Origin: Cepaea nemoralis
Lineage: Eukaryota; Mollusca; Gastropoda; Stylommatophora; Helicidae
Reading direction: 5' to 3'
Length of the DNA stretch: 64,000 bases
Assembly (NCBI GenBank): GCA_014155875.1
Contig: JACEFZ010004196.1
Location: 304,001 to 368,000 of the forward strand
In this document: positions 1 through 9,907 of the stretch, in pieces
How positions within the stretch are numbered: position 1 is the first letter of the stretch
How the letters are laid out: each line of letters opens with the position of its first letter
Notes under the pieces: generated by a model
What the model was told of the DNA's origin: nothing
The model's database searches: none
What the model saw: the letters and a program-made list of their open reading frames with translations, nothing else
Position numbers and translations under genes: made by a program

Positions 1-3000
1 AGGCGGCGCTAAGGGCCAAATAGAGAGAGTCAGTGTCCATTTCAGTGAGTTGGTAGTCTTCTTTAGCGATAAATTTGTCGAGAAAGTCGTAATAGAAAGC
101 TAGCATGCGCAACTTGGCATACTGGTAGACAAAGAACCCAATCTGTAGAGGTAGATCCCAGACAGTTTTCTTTTTTAGGGTTTCTACTTCGAAGAGCTCA
201 TCTGTAACAGCAGTCATGCTTTTGAACCTGGGGTTATTGATTAGTTTGGTAGTGTCTTTTCCCTGGCAGTAGGAGACATCGGTATGTTTGGCCTTATTGG
301 TAAGTGTTTTCCCGTAAGCGGCGTTACCTAACAACTTCATTGTGTCGGCTGTAATAGACTCGGCCGGGTTTTTGTCCCCTTGGCGACGGGCATTAGAGAC
401 TGCTTCCCCGAATTGTTTAAAACAACTAACCGGTCGATATTCTATTGTCTGGTAGATGTGGGTAACGACCAACCCATGCGCTAGATACCACTTTAAAAGA
501 GGGGTGGCTAATAAAATTTTCTTCCCGAAATAACTACCGATCAATGTCCGGCGTGGGGTACTCAGTAGTTTATTTTTTATGGCATATTCTTGCATAAACT
601 CCCCAATATCGTCTCTCGACACCTCCGTGTTCTTGAAAATAGGGGGCATTTCGGCAAAGGCCTCTTTTAAATCAGTCGGGGTCTCTATATCGCACTCAAC
701 CAACCCGAAAAATGTGTCACTTTTTACAGCGTCGATGATCTGGTTTTCACTCAACGATCCCCAAGGAAGTTCTGATGGTGGAAATGTTTCCCGCAAGAAA
801 CACTTGATGGTTGTGTTTGACCTCTTTAATCTCTCCCACTCACATTCCCAAATAACCTTAACGGTCACCCCAACAGTTTTTTCTAGATACTCGTGGATGT
901 CACACGTGTTCTGGTATAGTTCGACTAACGGTTTTTTATTGACGGGATTAATCGTTTTCCCAGCAGTTAGACGGCAAGAGGGGTGCCCGTGGAACAAACA
1001 CCCATGGAATTGATAAGCTGTCGTATTCTTTTTATCCCACCCATCTACGCGAATATGTCGGTCGCCGAGCTGCATCTCGTGACTATTGAATTGGGTTTTT
1101 AACTCTATGTTGTTGGTGTGTGACACCCAGGTTAACCACTCTCGACTCTGACGTGTGTACTTGTGTAATCTGTGTGCTCTAAACCCATCCTCGCGGCTTC
1201 GATATATGGGGAAGTCTGATGGCATCTCTTTCATAAGAGACCAAAGGTATAAGGCATTCGCATCAAACCCTTTAATGCTTTTTACCAGCTTATTACCCCT
1301 GATACGGGTCTCATTGACTTGATGATAGCGATGGAAAATAATACTAGGTCCACCCACGACGTTATCTCGTAACAACTTGTGCACCTTCTCCTCCTTCTTC
1401 GAAAACAAAACAAAAGAAACATTTTTATTCATAGTGTTGAATAAGTACTGTAAAGTAATACCGGGGACGGAGATGGCCTGTTTGCACATGTCTATATTTA
1501 ACTTGGCGTAAAAGGCTACTTGTTTTTCCAGGGCTTGTAGAAAAGGAGACACGTCTTTGATGTTGTACCAAATTAGAAAGTCCCGCAAGGTAGTCATTTT
1601 ATTATCAGTCCACGCTTTCTGACAAACGGCGTATTCTGTTTCGGAAATGTTACGGTTTTTAAGTTTTGAGAAAAAGGCGGCATGTGGTGGTAGGGCTGTC
1701 TCATTTAACTTTCCCAGGTCGGTCAGATACTCATAGGCAAAAAATCCCTTTGTTTCTTTTATCCCAAACGAGGCCAAATAATTCGCGTAGCTTACGCCCG
1801 GGACCAGAAAGTTGGAGACGTCGAGGAATTTCAGTCTTTCTGTCGCTATACACATAAAATTATTATTTCTCTTGACTATAAACTTGAACGGGTTAGCCTC
1901 CCGATCAAGGAAATACCGTACCAAATAAGGTTTCAGAAGGTTAATGTCATACTTACCGCTATTCATTCCAAAAACGGGGAGTTGGAACAAATACAAGTCG
2001 AGCCTCTCACTTAATTTTGGGTGGTCACCTAATTTAGCAAAGACTGACTCAAACTTTTTGAGTAAAAGCTCATACGATTTAGCAGCTATGTCATGGAGAT
2101 AGTCCAACATTTCATTTACGAGGACCTGTGGATCACCAGTGGTGATGAAACATTTAGGGGTGTCGAACCCAGGGACATTAGAGGCGACCGCACACGAGAG
2201 AGGGACGTGTTTGGCCATGAAGGTCGTCGACTTTGAATCAGCCGGTAAATTTTCATTGGAGAAGAAAGATTCCATATCGTAGCACGCTCTGAAAGGGAAA
2301 ATAAAATTTTCTTCTACGTCAAACCCGTGGTCACGGAGCAAATCCAAGATCGATTCGGTCGGGCGATAAACCCCACCTTTATACGTTTCGATAGTGGCTA
2401 CGCCTTTACACCTAAGTTCGTGGGGTGTCAGTCGCCAGTACACTTTAAATAGCTTACCGCATTTCCCACAAGAAAAACACCGAGCGGCCCTGGCCACATC
2501 AACAATATACATGAAATGGTTTTCATGCAGAAGAAGATTCACTATATCTGGATGTGTACTAGTGCTTCTAATTTTCGGAACCAGATATTCCTCCTCTGTA
2601 AAGGCAAACACATTGATTTGTAATTTAAAGCATTCTTCCAGGGCAGGTAAATCAACTAAACTAACACCCGGAAAGGCTTTGATTGATTTCAACCCTTTAT
2701 ACCGCACCCATTCTTTGAATAGTGTCCGTGTATCTTTTCTAACATCCCTGACATCTTTTCCTTGTGATTTAAACACAGCCAACGCGCGGAACAAACACCT
2801 ATTATCATTATAAACTCTACCGTTTTTGTCGGTTTGAAGCGTATTAATAAAATTATTGTGTTTGATAAAGTCGGGGATTGATTCTATACAACAACCAACA
2901 GGGAATTCTATCAACTTGTAAACGTAAAAAGTTATACTGGGAATTGTTTCTACATAATACTTTGTATCTGGTCGGGTTAATGTCGCTGAATTGACCAAAT

Positions 3001-4439
3001 CAACAGTGTTTAGTTTGGTCACAAAGGCCTCGAAATCAGACCTATTGGAGACTAAAAAGGGTGTAGGGAACAACGAAGAGTTATTGGAACTGGCATGGTA
3101 TAATCGTAGGGCTTGTGTCTCTCGATGTCTTAGTATTGTGTGCAGACTGGCGATTATTTTGAAGCGGGAGTTTTGAACATTAAAAAGTCGGAATAAACGA
3201 GAACTCCAATCTGTCGGCATGTCAGTGTCTGGTCGGTTAAAAAATGTCCATTCACACAGATACCGACCGTGTCGTATGTGTGATCTAATCGTATTCCAGT
3301 GCTCGTTATACACAGCTCGAACATCCGGGGGTAATTTTTGTAATGACAAATATTCAGTAGTTGTGTTAACACCAGAGGTTCCCGCCGATTCGTTGCCAGA
3401 CGTGACACGTGATGATAGTTGAGTATTATTAGTAGGCGATACGTTATCGCCCGCGCCACCCGACAAGGCACCTGTTGATCCGTCACTCGCCGTGGTAGTA
3501 GATGTTGATAACTGAGTATTATTAGTCGGCAACACGTGATCGCCTGCGTCACTCGGTAAGGCACTAGATACTTGTTGCATATTGTTAGTAGGCGACACGT
3601 TATCGGCCGTGCCACCCGACAAAGTATCTGTTGTTCCGTCACTCACTGTGGTCGGCGACACGTGATCGGCCGTGTCACTCGACATGGCACCTGGTGTTAA
3701 TAACTGTTCATCTGTGGTCGGCGATACGTCATCTGTGGTCGGCGACACGTGTTCGGCCGACACGGCACCTGGTGTTAGTAACTGTTCATCTGTGGTCGGC
3801 GAAACATAATCGCCTGCGCCTCTCGACGTGGTACATGATGATGCGTTAAAAATAGAAGTTGTTCGTTCTGCGTTACTCACTGTGGTACTAGAGGCTTGTT
3901 GCTTATTATTAGTCGGCAACACGTTATCGGCCGACAGGGCGCTTGGTGTTAGTAACTGTTCATCGGTGGTCGGTGAAACACGATCGCCCGACAAGCCACC
4001 GGATGTTGATAACTCCTGCCCACTACGGCTGGCGGCAGAACGGGCGGATGCTGCTTGTGTTGATGTGGTAGTTGGCGGTATATCAGTGTCTGTAACCGCC
4101 GACACTCTGTCATTCGATGTTTGTTGTGTGGTTGACTTCTGACGTTTACCAGTAGATTGTTCGTCTGTATTCGGTTCTCGTCGCCGCTTGCGACTTGTGG
4201 ATTGGTAATTATTACCAGCACTAGATGATGGTTGAGTGGTCGACACGGCACTGAATAGTAGTTCATGTTCGGTCTTTACGTGTCTCCGTAAATTATCATA
4301 TCTATTGTATACTGTAATCACAAAAATCGCAAGTAAACTGTTGTGTCGAATGAGTAGTTGTACGATGTCGTAATAAATTGTCAAGACGTGTGAAGGTTTT
4401 ATTACACAGAGTACATCCGTGCCTCTGCGTAGCTGACAT
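1..4439 (-). CDS. Polinton protein-primed DNA polymerase B, 3' end outside window, one frame change
   Basis: This is the replicative family B polymerase of a Polinton/Maverick. Its coding frame runs leftwards off the window, so the C-terminus is missing. Visible in order: a C2H2 zinc finger from the ATG at 4439 (C-x2-C-x12-H-x4-H), a second zinc finger split by a one-base frame change near 4310, and a long Ser/Thr/Asn/Gly-rich linker encoded by degenerate repeats (about 3430-4250). Next come a Cys/His cluster (about 2400-2500), exonuclease motifs YDMES (about 2280), an N..KYD motif (about 1950) and YNIKD (about 1570), then polymerase motif A FDANALYLW (about 1262), motif B GNAAYGKT (about 330) and motif C MDTDSLYL (about 35). 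Downstream of the frame change I see no stop to the window edge. The start is the first ATG after an in-frame stop at 4473-4475. Family certain; exact start fairly sure. Confidence 0.93.
3430..4250 (-). repeat. Degenerate in-gene repeats encoding the disordered polymerase linker
   Basis: Phrases such as gtcggcgacacgtgatcg and ctgttcatctgtggtcgg recur every 60-130 bp on the plus strand. They keep the minus-strand polymerase frame open while encoding Ser/Thr/Asn/Gly-rich protein. This looks like an expandable spacer between the N-terminal zinc fingers and the polymerase core. Confidence 0.7.
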
Positions 4440-4450
4440 TCTCTGATAAA
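4440..4450. promoter_or_regulatory. 11-bp divergent gap between polymerase and Bcl-2-like start codons
   Basis: The polymerase ATG (4437-4439, minus) and the Bcl-2-like ATG (4451-4453, plus) are separated by only 11 bp. Each 5' leader must therefore run through the other coding region, or transcription must start inside the opposing gene. No TATA box is evident in the gap. Confidence 0.5.
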
Positions 4451-4837
4451 ATGGCCGACCTCTTTGTGAATGTTATCCAGCCGGATGAACTTTGTAAGAT
4501 GACGCAATTACTCGATGGGTTGATTCGTCAACATGCAACGTTATTTGAGTCTGTTGTAGGCAATATACCAAGTGATCAAGCATATCATATCTTTGAGAAT
4601 ATAGCAGAGGAATTATTTTCTGATGCCCGCATAAACGCCGGGCGGATAATAGTTTTAATGTCTTTGAGCAGATATATGAAGCAAAATCTCGTTGATTCGT
4701 TGTACAATTCTGACACTGATGTCGAGAAAATTGTCACCAGTTTCAGCCTTTCAGCCGCTAAATATATATTTCAGAAGACACGGCTGTTAACGTCCAACGA
4801 ATTAGAAAATATGTTGAAATTATTATCCGTTGAATAA
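4451..4837 (+). CDS. Bcl-2-like protein carried by the Polinton (128 aa)
   Basis: A small all-helical protein with ATG at 4451. Residues about 45-75 read AYHIFENIAEELF followed by INAGRIIVLMSLSRYM. This matches the layout of the Bcl-2 BH1 region, where the family has an [E]LF-x-DG-[IV]NWGRI-[VI] core. Here the DG-x-NWGR core is altered to DARINAGR, with Trp replaced by Ala. No clear BH2 Trp motif and no C-terminal membrane anchor are visible, so the protein is shorter than cellular relatives (about 170-230 aa). Its ATG is 11 bp from the divergent polymerase ATG. Known family members control mitochondrial apoptosis. An anti-apoptotic accessory role is inference; a divergent helical protein of other function is possible. 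Confidence 0.65.
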   Translation: MADLFVNVIQPDELCKMTQLLDGLIRQHATLFESVVGNIPSDQAYHIFENIAEELFSDARINAGRIIVLMSLSRYMKQNLVDSLYNSDTDVEKIVTSFSLSAAKYIFQKTRLLTSNELENMLKLLSVE

Positions 4838-5425
4838 AAAATACATCCTTCCTCGTTGACTGCGGACACTCAAATGACTTCACATGCGTTTCATGAATTA
4901 CTTGTCGTGAGTGTTTGTCGTATATTTGAAACGAGCAAGTTGTCATTTGAATCAACCAATCAGACGTCGGGAAAATAAGTAGCCACATCGCTTGACCGCC
5001 ACTGTCACACGGGGGCCGGGCGAACTGTCAAAAGGCGGGTTTGTGGCTGCGACATCTCACTCGAGTATAGATTCATAATCACGCAGAAAGAACCACGACT
5101 TTTCATCGACTATACATTAGCTACTACACTCTTTGTTATTGTCTGCCACCATAATTACGCACCTAGGTACTTTGTGTCAAATCGTAATTGCATCTCTTTC
5201 GTACGTTTTTCTCTATCTCCGGGAGGAAAGATAATTGGGTTTGATGGCAGTGCACCTAACCAGAGACAGTTCTGTAAGTATTCTGTCCTTACTTCAAACA
5301 GAGTTGCTGCCACCCTAATTGCCCGGTAAGATGTTAATTTCTCTGACACTGAAATTATAAAAATGTCTCTCTCGAAACATAATTATTGTGTACCCGAGGC
5401 ACGATAATTTAACGTCTTCAGCTTA
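4838..5425. other. Polinton intergenic stretch with one possible small minus-strand frame
   Basis: No convincing gene. A minus-strand frame of about 64 codons lies at 5155-5349 but starts only with GTG, and its product (hydrophilic, ending TKYLGA) resembles nothing I recognise. A terminator or promoter may lie here between the Bcl-2-like gene and the plus-strand structural cluster. Confidence 0.4.
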
Positions 5426-5494
5426 GTGTCAGTTTTGCGTGAGTCATATATCTTTGTTTTACTAGAAAAAACTCACCTGCCTGTTTGCGTCAGA

Positions 5495-5660
5495 CAAAAA
5501 ACATTACTACAAACCCACAAAACATTACTACAAAATACATTATACGGAAAGACATTATTTAATATAAAAACATTGCTACAAACCCACAAAAGACATTATA
5601 CGGAAAGCTATTATTTAATAAAACAACACACATTTACAAAGACATTACTACAAAAAGACG
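5495..5660. repeat. AT-rich direct repeats (acattactacaaacccac / cattatacggaaag)
   Basis: The phrases acattactacaaaccc and acattatacggaaag each recur at short spacing, for example near 5505, 5525, 5575, 5595 and 5640. The apparent reading frames over this stretch are repeat by-products. The position before the structural gene cluster could suit a regulatory or origin function, but nothing shows that. Confidence 0.55.
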
Positions 5661-6039
5661 CGCGTTTTTTAAAAAGAACCGCCAGATTTTACCAAACGGC
5701 AACATTACAATTGTCAACAAACACGACTGCATGCAAATATTAAATTCTCATACACGCACAACGTTCATTCACAACAGAAGATACCCGCCATTCACAACGC
5801 AACTAAGCCGGGTCTGTATAATGCGAACAACGCCTTGTTTTCATCGATTGAAATTACACCGAACAACGAAACACGACGTATTGATTTGTCTGTGTGTTGG
5901 TACTCTTTTGTCTAGCGAGTGGGGGAAAATTTAACAGAATAATATTTATAATTAATTCCCCAGACGCGAAAAATATAGCGGCACAGAATGTGCATCAAAG
6001 TTGAGTGGGTTAACACACTTGTATTCTTTGTATATACCG
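5661..6039. other. AT-rich Polinton spacer, no gene recognised
   Basis: Small frames exist (for example 5731-5934) but their composition gives no recognisable domain. A TATA-like tataatt stretch lies near 5940-5960. Confidence 0.35.
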
Positions 6040-6330
6040 GTCTCTGTGGCTGTGGGGTTACAACACTTTCTCTCTGTAATCCCGTTTATCACCCAGAGTC
6101 TCGTAGCGGAGTGAGAGCTGAGGCGGTTCGACCCCCGCTCGTGACTTGGTGGATACTGAGCCGGGAAAGTAATGGCAAACTACTGAGCGTAATCTTCCCA
6201 AGCGATCAACATACAGCTAAGTTCTGTAAAGGCTTAGCGGCGATAAGCCGTCGCGGTGTGTGGAAATGGCATCTGTTAGCGTGTGCCGTGCCGATAAGCG
6301 ATCATTATCTACCAGAACCGTAGGGGGAGT
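6040..6330 (+). mobile_element. tRNA-derived SINE inserted in the Polinton spacer
   Basis: The head ggtctctgtggctgtgg and a later ggttcgacccccgct (B-box form GGTTCGAnnCC) indicate a tRNA-type polymerase III promoter. The core aatggcaaactactgagcg followed by cttcccaag is shared with the minus-strand copy at 56,085-56,304 and with fragments at 22.33, 23.64 and 25.17 kb. It ends shortly before the packaging ATPase. The 111-codon frame over it (5988-6323) is probably not a gene. Confidence 0.6.
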
Positions 6331-6465
6331 AATTCTTTAAACATCGGCGTCGGTAATCACTATCAGGTGGCGCCCTGGCTAAACATTATCATCAAGAGTT
6401 GTCGGGTCACTAATCGTTGAAATATATAGACGGGTGTGCGAGTCATATCCGGTCATTTAGTGACC

Positions 6466-7081
6466 ATGGATCCTCGCTGGAAACACCCTTTTACTTGTTT
6501 AATTGCTGGACCGACAGCGAGTGGTAAAACCGTCTTTGTCCAGCGCTTCCTGACCCATCTACCAGCCATGGTAGACCCGATTCCAGAGGAGGTTATATGG
6601 TGCTATGGGGAATGGCAATCCATGTACGAGAATATGAAAGGAGTGCAGTTTAATGAAGGGCTGCCTGATATGGAACAAGTGGACCGGCGATAGACGTCGG
6701 CTAGTAGTAATAGATGATCTAATGGCCGAGACAGATGATAGGGTAACTAAACTATTTACTAAAGGCAGTCATCATCGCAACCTCAGCGTCATGTATATTG
6801 TACAGAACCTCTTTGGGAAGAATAAAGAACAAAGAACCATTAGTTTGAATTCACATTACCTAGTAGTATTTAAGAACCCTCGAGACGGTGCACAAGTTAA
6901 TAATTTGGGAAAACAAATTTTTCCAGGGCGGGTGTCATATGTCCAAGAGAGTTTTAAGGACGCTACATCGGCTCCACACGGGTATTTGTTATTTGACCTC
7001 CGCCAGGAAACACCGGATCAACTCCGTCTACGAAGTCATATATTTCCCGACCAAAGACAAGTCGTCTACGTCCCTAAATAA
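6466..7081 (+). CDS. Polinton genome-packaging ATPase (FtsK/HerA, A32-like), frame-shifted
   Basis: An adenovirus IVa2/poxvirus A32-like packaging ATPase. The Walker A motif AGPTASGKT lies near the N-terminus (about 6508-6534) and the Walker B motif RLVVIDDLM near 6700-6726. These are followed by the conserved MYIVQNLF stretch and a C-terminus ending VYVPK. The frame changes by one base between about 6653 and 6690, so the two motifs are in different frames. The rest of both halves is open and conserved, which suggests a recent lesion or an assembly error. The ATG at 6466 is chosen for its good context (gtgaccATGG); the frame also opens further upstream without an ATG. Role: pumping DNA into capsids. 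Confidence 0.9.
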
Positions 7082-7082
7082 C

Positions 7083-7407
7083 ATGTCTAGTCAACTTAAA
7101 CGCAACGAATCCATGTTGCGGTACTTGGGTGAAGCCAAGCCACCTGCCGTAAAAGCTGTTATTAAAACAGCTTCCCCAGACCTCATCCAATCAATTTGCG
7201 AATGCTGTCACAATGTATTAAAAGGTAATGTTCCCCTCACACCAGCTCAGAAGCGGCGTCTGCAACGTCACAAAAACAGCCTGAGAGCGCTCACTCGTAA
7301 GAAACTATCACTCAAGAAACGGAAACAGATCTTGCAAAAAGGGTGGATTCATCGGCGCCCTGCTCGGACCCATCCTTAACGTCTTGAAAGGTATTGTGGG
7401 TTTATAA
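7083..7407 (+). CDS. Adenovirus core-protein-X-like Polinton protein, frame-shifted near its C-terminus
   Basis: Begins MSSQLKRNESMLRYL, has a Cys pair (CECC), a strongly basic middle (KKLSLKKRKQILQKG) and, in the next frame, a short Gly/hydrophobic tail GALLGPILNVLKG that ends at the stop 7405-7407. This layout is the conserved small basic protein between ATPase and integrase in animal Polintons and adintoviruses. A one-base frame change lies at the a5g3 run near 7336-7343, a typical site for indel error. The stop overlaps the next ATG by one base. Expected role: DNA condensation in the virion (family knowledge). Confidence 0.7.
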
Positions 7408-7820
7408 TGAAGAAAATGATCCTGGTCGATCCTCGGGTGTTGGAAAAACCCTACGTACCACCCGACACACTAACCGATAGCCTACAAGACTTGGATAATC
7501 AGATGCAACAAGTCCTGGAAACAGAAGATCTACCACCCCGTGACAAAGCCAGACTATATCAACAAACCTTACAGCGGTATCTGAATCGCCTCGAGCAGCA
7601 TAGGCACAAACCATTAGGTCTGGTGGATATCAAGGAACAAAAACCCGAAGTCAGCGCCTTACCGGTACCAGTAGTCGAGACACCGCCTGCTCAGCTAACA
7701 CCGAAGGTAGACGAACCCAAAGCCCCAGCAGAGACATCTGTGGCTACACCGGGTTATAAACTGCGGAAGAAGAAGAGTAGGATACCTACACCCCGATGGG
7801 AAAAATGGCCGCGCAATTAA
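7407..7820 (+). CDS. Conserved Polinton coiled-coil protein upstream of integrase (137 aa)
   Basis: The N-terminus MKKMILVDPRVLEKP and a predicted helix (residues about 25-70, with KARLYQQTLQRYL) match a protein found beside integrase in many animal Polintons. The C-terminal half is Pro/Val/Glu-rich and ends in a basic KLRKKKSR segment. Function is unknown; a structural or core role is a guess. It starts one base inside the previous stop and overlaps the integrase by 25 bp. Confidence 0.65.
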   Translation: MKKMILVDPRVLEKPYVPPDTLTDSLQDLDNQMQQVLETEDLPPRDKARLYQQTLQRYLNRLEQHRHKPLGLVDIKEQKPEVSALPVPVVETPPAQLTPKVDEPKAPAETSVATPGYKLRKKKSRIPTPRWEKWPRN

Positions 7821-8860
7821 GAAAGTATTACTATGACCCAGAGAAACCGGGAGCCTATGGTGGTGCTGTCGCTTTACATCGAAATAACAAACTTCCAGCT
7901 AAAACCATTCAGAAATGGTTACGTCATCAGGATACCTACACGTTACATAAACCGATTCGTCGTCGGTTTCAGAGACGTCAGACCATTACCGGGGGTATAA
8001 ATCAACAGTTTCAAGCCGACTTGATAGATATGCAAAAATTACGAAGGTACAATGACGGTATGGCCTACCTAGTGACGTGTATCGATGTGTTTAGTAAATA
8101 TGCCTGGGCCATCCCGATCCAGAAGAAAACGGGGAAAGAACTAGTGGCGGTCGTGAGTAAAATATTTGAAGAGGGCCAACCGATAAACTTTCAGACCGAC
8201 AAAGGTTCAGAATTCGTCAATCGGACCTTCTTAAAATTTCTGACTGACCGAGGCGTGCATTTCTTTACCACTGAGAACGAAGATGTGAAAGCCGCCGTGG
8301 TAGAAAGATTCAACCGAACTCTTAAAGAAAAAATGTGGCGTTATTTTACCAAGACCAATACACTGCGCTACGTCGACGTGATAGATAAATTGATCCAGAA
8401 CTACAATGGTTCGTATCACCGGAGTATTCGCATGGCCCCTGTGCAAGTTAACAACACTAATCAAGAAGAAGTGTGGAATAATTTATACCGTAAAACAGAC
8501 GCATCAAGAAAAGTGTATTTCACAGCCGGCGATCGTGTCAGGTTAGCTCAAAGCCAACAACCTTTTAAAAAAGGTTATATGTCGGGTTGGACAGAAGAAC
8601 TGTTTACCGTTAGTCGTATAAACCAGACTAGTCCGGTGACGTATGTGCTAAAAGACGATTCAGGAGAGGAACTTAAAGGGTCATTCTACCGAGAAGAAAT
8701 ACAATTGGTGGGTGATAAAGAAATTTATCGTATCGAAACAATCTTACAAGAAAGGTGGAGGAAAGGTAGTGGTAAAGAGTATTTAGTCAAGTGGTTTGGT
8801 TATCCCAATTCATTCAACAGCTGGATAGCCGACACACAACTAGCCAGCTATGGAGACTAG
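7796..8860 (+). CDS. Polinton integrase, DDE retrovirus type with C-terminal chromodomain (354 aa)
   Basis: The rve core carries catalytic Asp in FQADLIDM (about residue 74), Asp in FQTDKGSEF (about 132) and Glu in VVERFNRTLKEKMWR (about 168). This is the usual D-D(35)E arrangement of Polinton and retroviral integrases. The C-terminal YRIETILQERW with EYLVKWFGYPNSFNSW is a chromodomain, which can guide integration to modified histones. No classical HHCC zinc domain is seen at the N-terminus. The reading frame is intact, unlike several neighbours. Start at 7796 (a second ATG follows at 7805). It overlaps the downstream gene by 11 bp. Confidence 0.95.
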   Translation: MGKMAAQLRKYYYDPEKPGAYGGAVALHRNNKLPAKTIQKWLRHQDTYTLHKPIRRRFQRRQTITGGINQQFQADLIDMQKLRRYNDGMAYLVTCIDVFSKYAWAIPIQKKTGKELVAVVSKIFEEGQPINFQTDKGSEFVNRTFLKFLTDRGVHFFTTENEDVKAAVVERFNRTLKEKMWRYFTKTNTLRYVDVIDKLIQNYNGSYHRSIRMAPVQVNNTNQEEVWNNLYRKTDASRKVYFTAGDRVRLAQSQQPFKKGYMSGWTEELFTVSRINQTSPVTYVLKDDSGEELKGSFYREEIQLVGDKEIYRIETILQERWRKGSGKEYLVKWFGYPNSFNSWIADTQLASYGD

Positions 8861-9134
8861 TGGTATGGCCGAAGACAACCTGGAAAATATGGTGTTGCGT
8901 CCACAGACTAGGGACGGGGAAAGAACTTCGTTCTGGTCGTTTTTTGGACAACGAGTGCCGCGGCCAGAGATTGTATTCATCTGCCAAACCCTCGTTATAT
9001 ATAGCGTGATTGCTGTGTCACTATTCAATCTGACTCAAGGCAGCGCAGACGCAGCAGAAGGCAAACTGTGGGTCGCTCTAATGAGTAGTTGTTTGGGTTA
9101 TATGCTACCTAATCCTAAGCTAGATAAACAATGA
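8850..9134 (+). CDS. Small conserved Polinton membrane protein (94 aa)
   Basis: Residues about 42-60 (VFICQTLVIYSVIAVSLFNL) and about 73-86 (WVALMSSCLGYML) form two hydrophobic segments, preceded by RVPRPE and followed by NPKL. This matches the small two-segment membrane protein between integrase and minor capsid gene in animal Polintons and adintoviruses. Role unknown; virion or host membrane insertion is inferred. The start overlaps the end of integrase and the stop overlaps the next start as ATGA. Confidence 0.7.
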   Translation: METSGMAEDNLENMVLRPQTRDGERTSFWSFFGQRVPRPEIVFICQTLVIYSVIAVSLFNLTQGSADAAEGKLWVALMSSCLGYMLPNPKLDKQ

Positions 9135-9901
9135 GTTTTTATTTGGTGTTACCGAGTGTTACGGCCCCGGATGTGTTCCCGAACAACCACCCAGGTCACT
9201 TTTTCGTCAAGTTGCCGCAGACTATTGAGGTGAGTCAACAATACGAAGTGGGCCTGGCCGAAATTCAATTCCCCAATACGTATTTTAACGGTTTGTCGGG
9301 GGAAATTTGGATCCAGTACTTTCCGCCCAAAGGTAGTGGTCTGGAACCTGTAACCCTTGAATGTCCACCGGGTCCGTTCACCACCCCAGAAGCTTTCATC
9401 GAGGAGTTGAATAAGTTGTGTGTCGAAACCCAAGTAGACGAGAAAGTAAACATCAAATTCACGCTACGTACACCTTGGAACAAAGTCGCAATGAAACTAC
9501 TTGAAAAAGGCGCCCACGTTAAAATTAGTGAGAGGTTGAAAAAAATGTTGGGTTTTCCAACCTCAACTCTATCAGACGACAATGCCTTATTATACGGTAA
9601 TGTGGAATTGGAGATGGATAGCGTCGTTAAAAATATCTACGTCTATTCTGATCTCGTAGCTGCCAGACCAGTCGGAGACGCCATGGTTCCTTTACTAAGG
9701 ACTGTCCCTATATTGGATCGCTTGTTGCCGTCAGTGTATCGTGTCTACGACAAACCACACTACGTCCACTTAAGTCGATTCTCCTTCGACACGGTGGAAA
9801 TACTTTTAACTACGGAGACGGGAAAAACGATACCACTCAACGATGGGACTTCAGTGCTAACTTTACATTTTCGAGCCCGGAAACTCTCAGAACTCGAATA
9901 G
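9131..9901 (+). CDS. Polinton minor capsid protein (penton, single jelly roll; 256 aa)
   Basis: The N-terminus MSFYLVLPSVTAPDVFPNN, the segment YEVGLAEIQFPNTYFN and the C-terminal VYDKPHYVHLSRFSFDTVEI are the recognisable conserved pieces of the Polinton minor capsid (penton-like) protein. The frame is intact with normal length. It follows the membrane protein with a four-base ATGA overlap, within the virion gene cluster. The product would form the pentameric vertices of the capsid (family knowledge). Confidence 0.88.
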   Translation: MSFYLVLPSVTAPDVFPNNHPGHFFVKLPQTIEVSQQYEVGLAEIQFPNTYFNGLSGEIWIQYFPPKGSGLEPVTLECPPGPFTTPEAFIEELNKLCVETQVDEKVNIKFTLRTPWNKVAMKLLEKGAHVKISERLKKMLGFPTSTLSDDNALLYGNVELEMDSVVKNIYVYSDLVAARPVGDAMVPLLRTVPILDRLLPSVYRVYDKPHYVHLSRFSFDTVEILLTTETGKTIPLNDGTSVLTLHFRARKLSELE

Positions 9902-9907
9902 ACTAAA

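Noticed and set aside
3154..3642. 162-codon minus-strand frame as a gene
   Set aside because: It shadows the polymerase linker repeats in another frame; the polymerase frame is open through it.
5988..6323. 111-codon frame before the packaging ATPase as a Polinton gene
   Set aside because: It overlaps a tRNA-derived SINE with recognisable B box and core.
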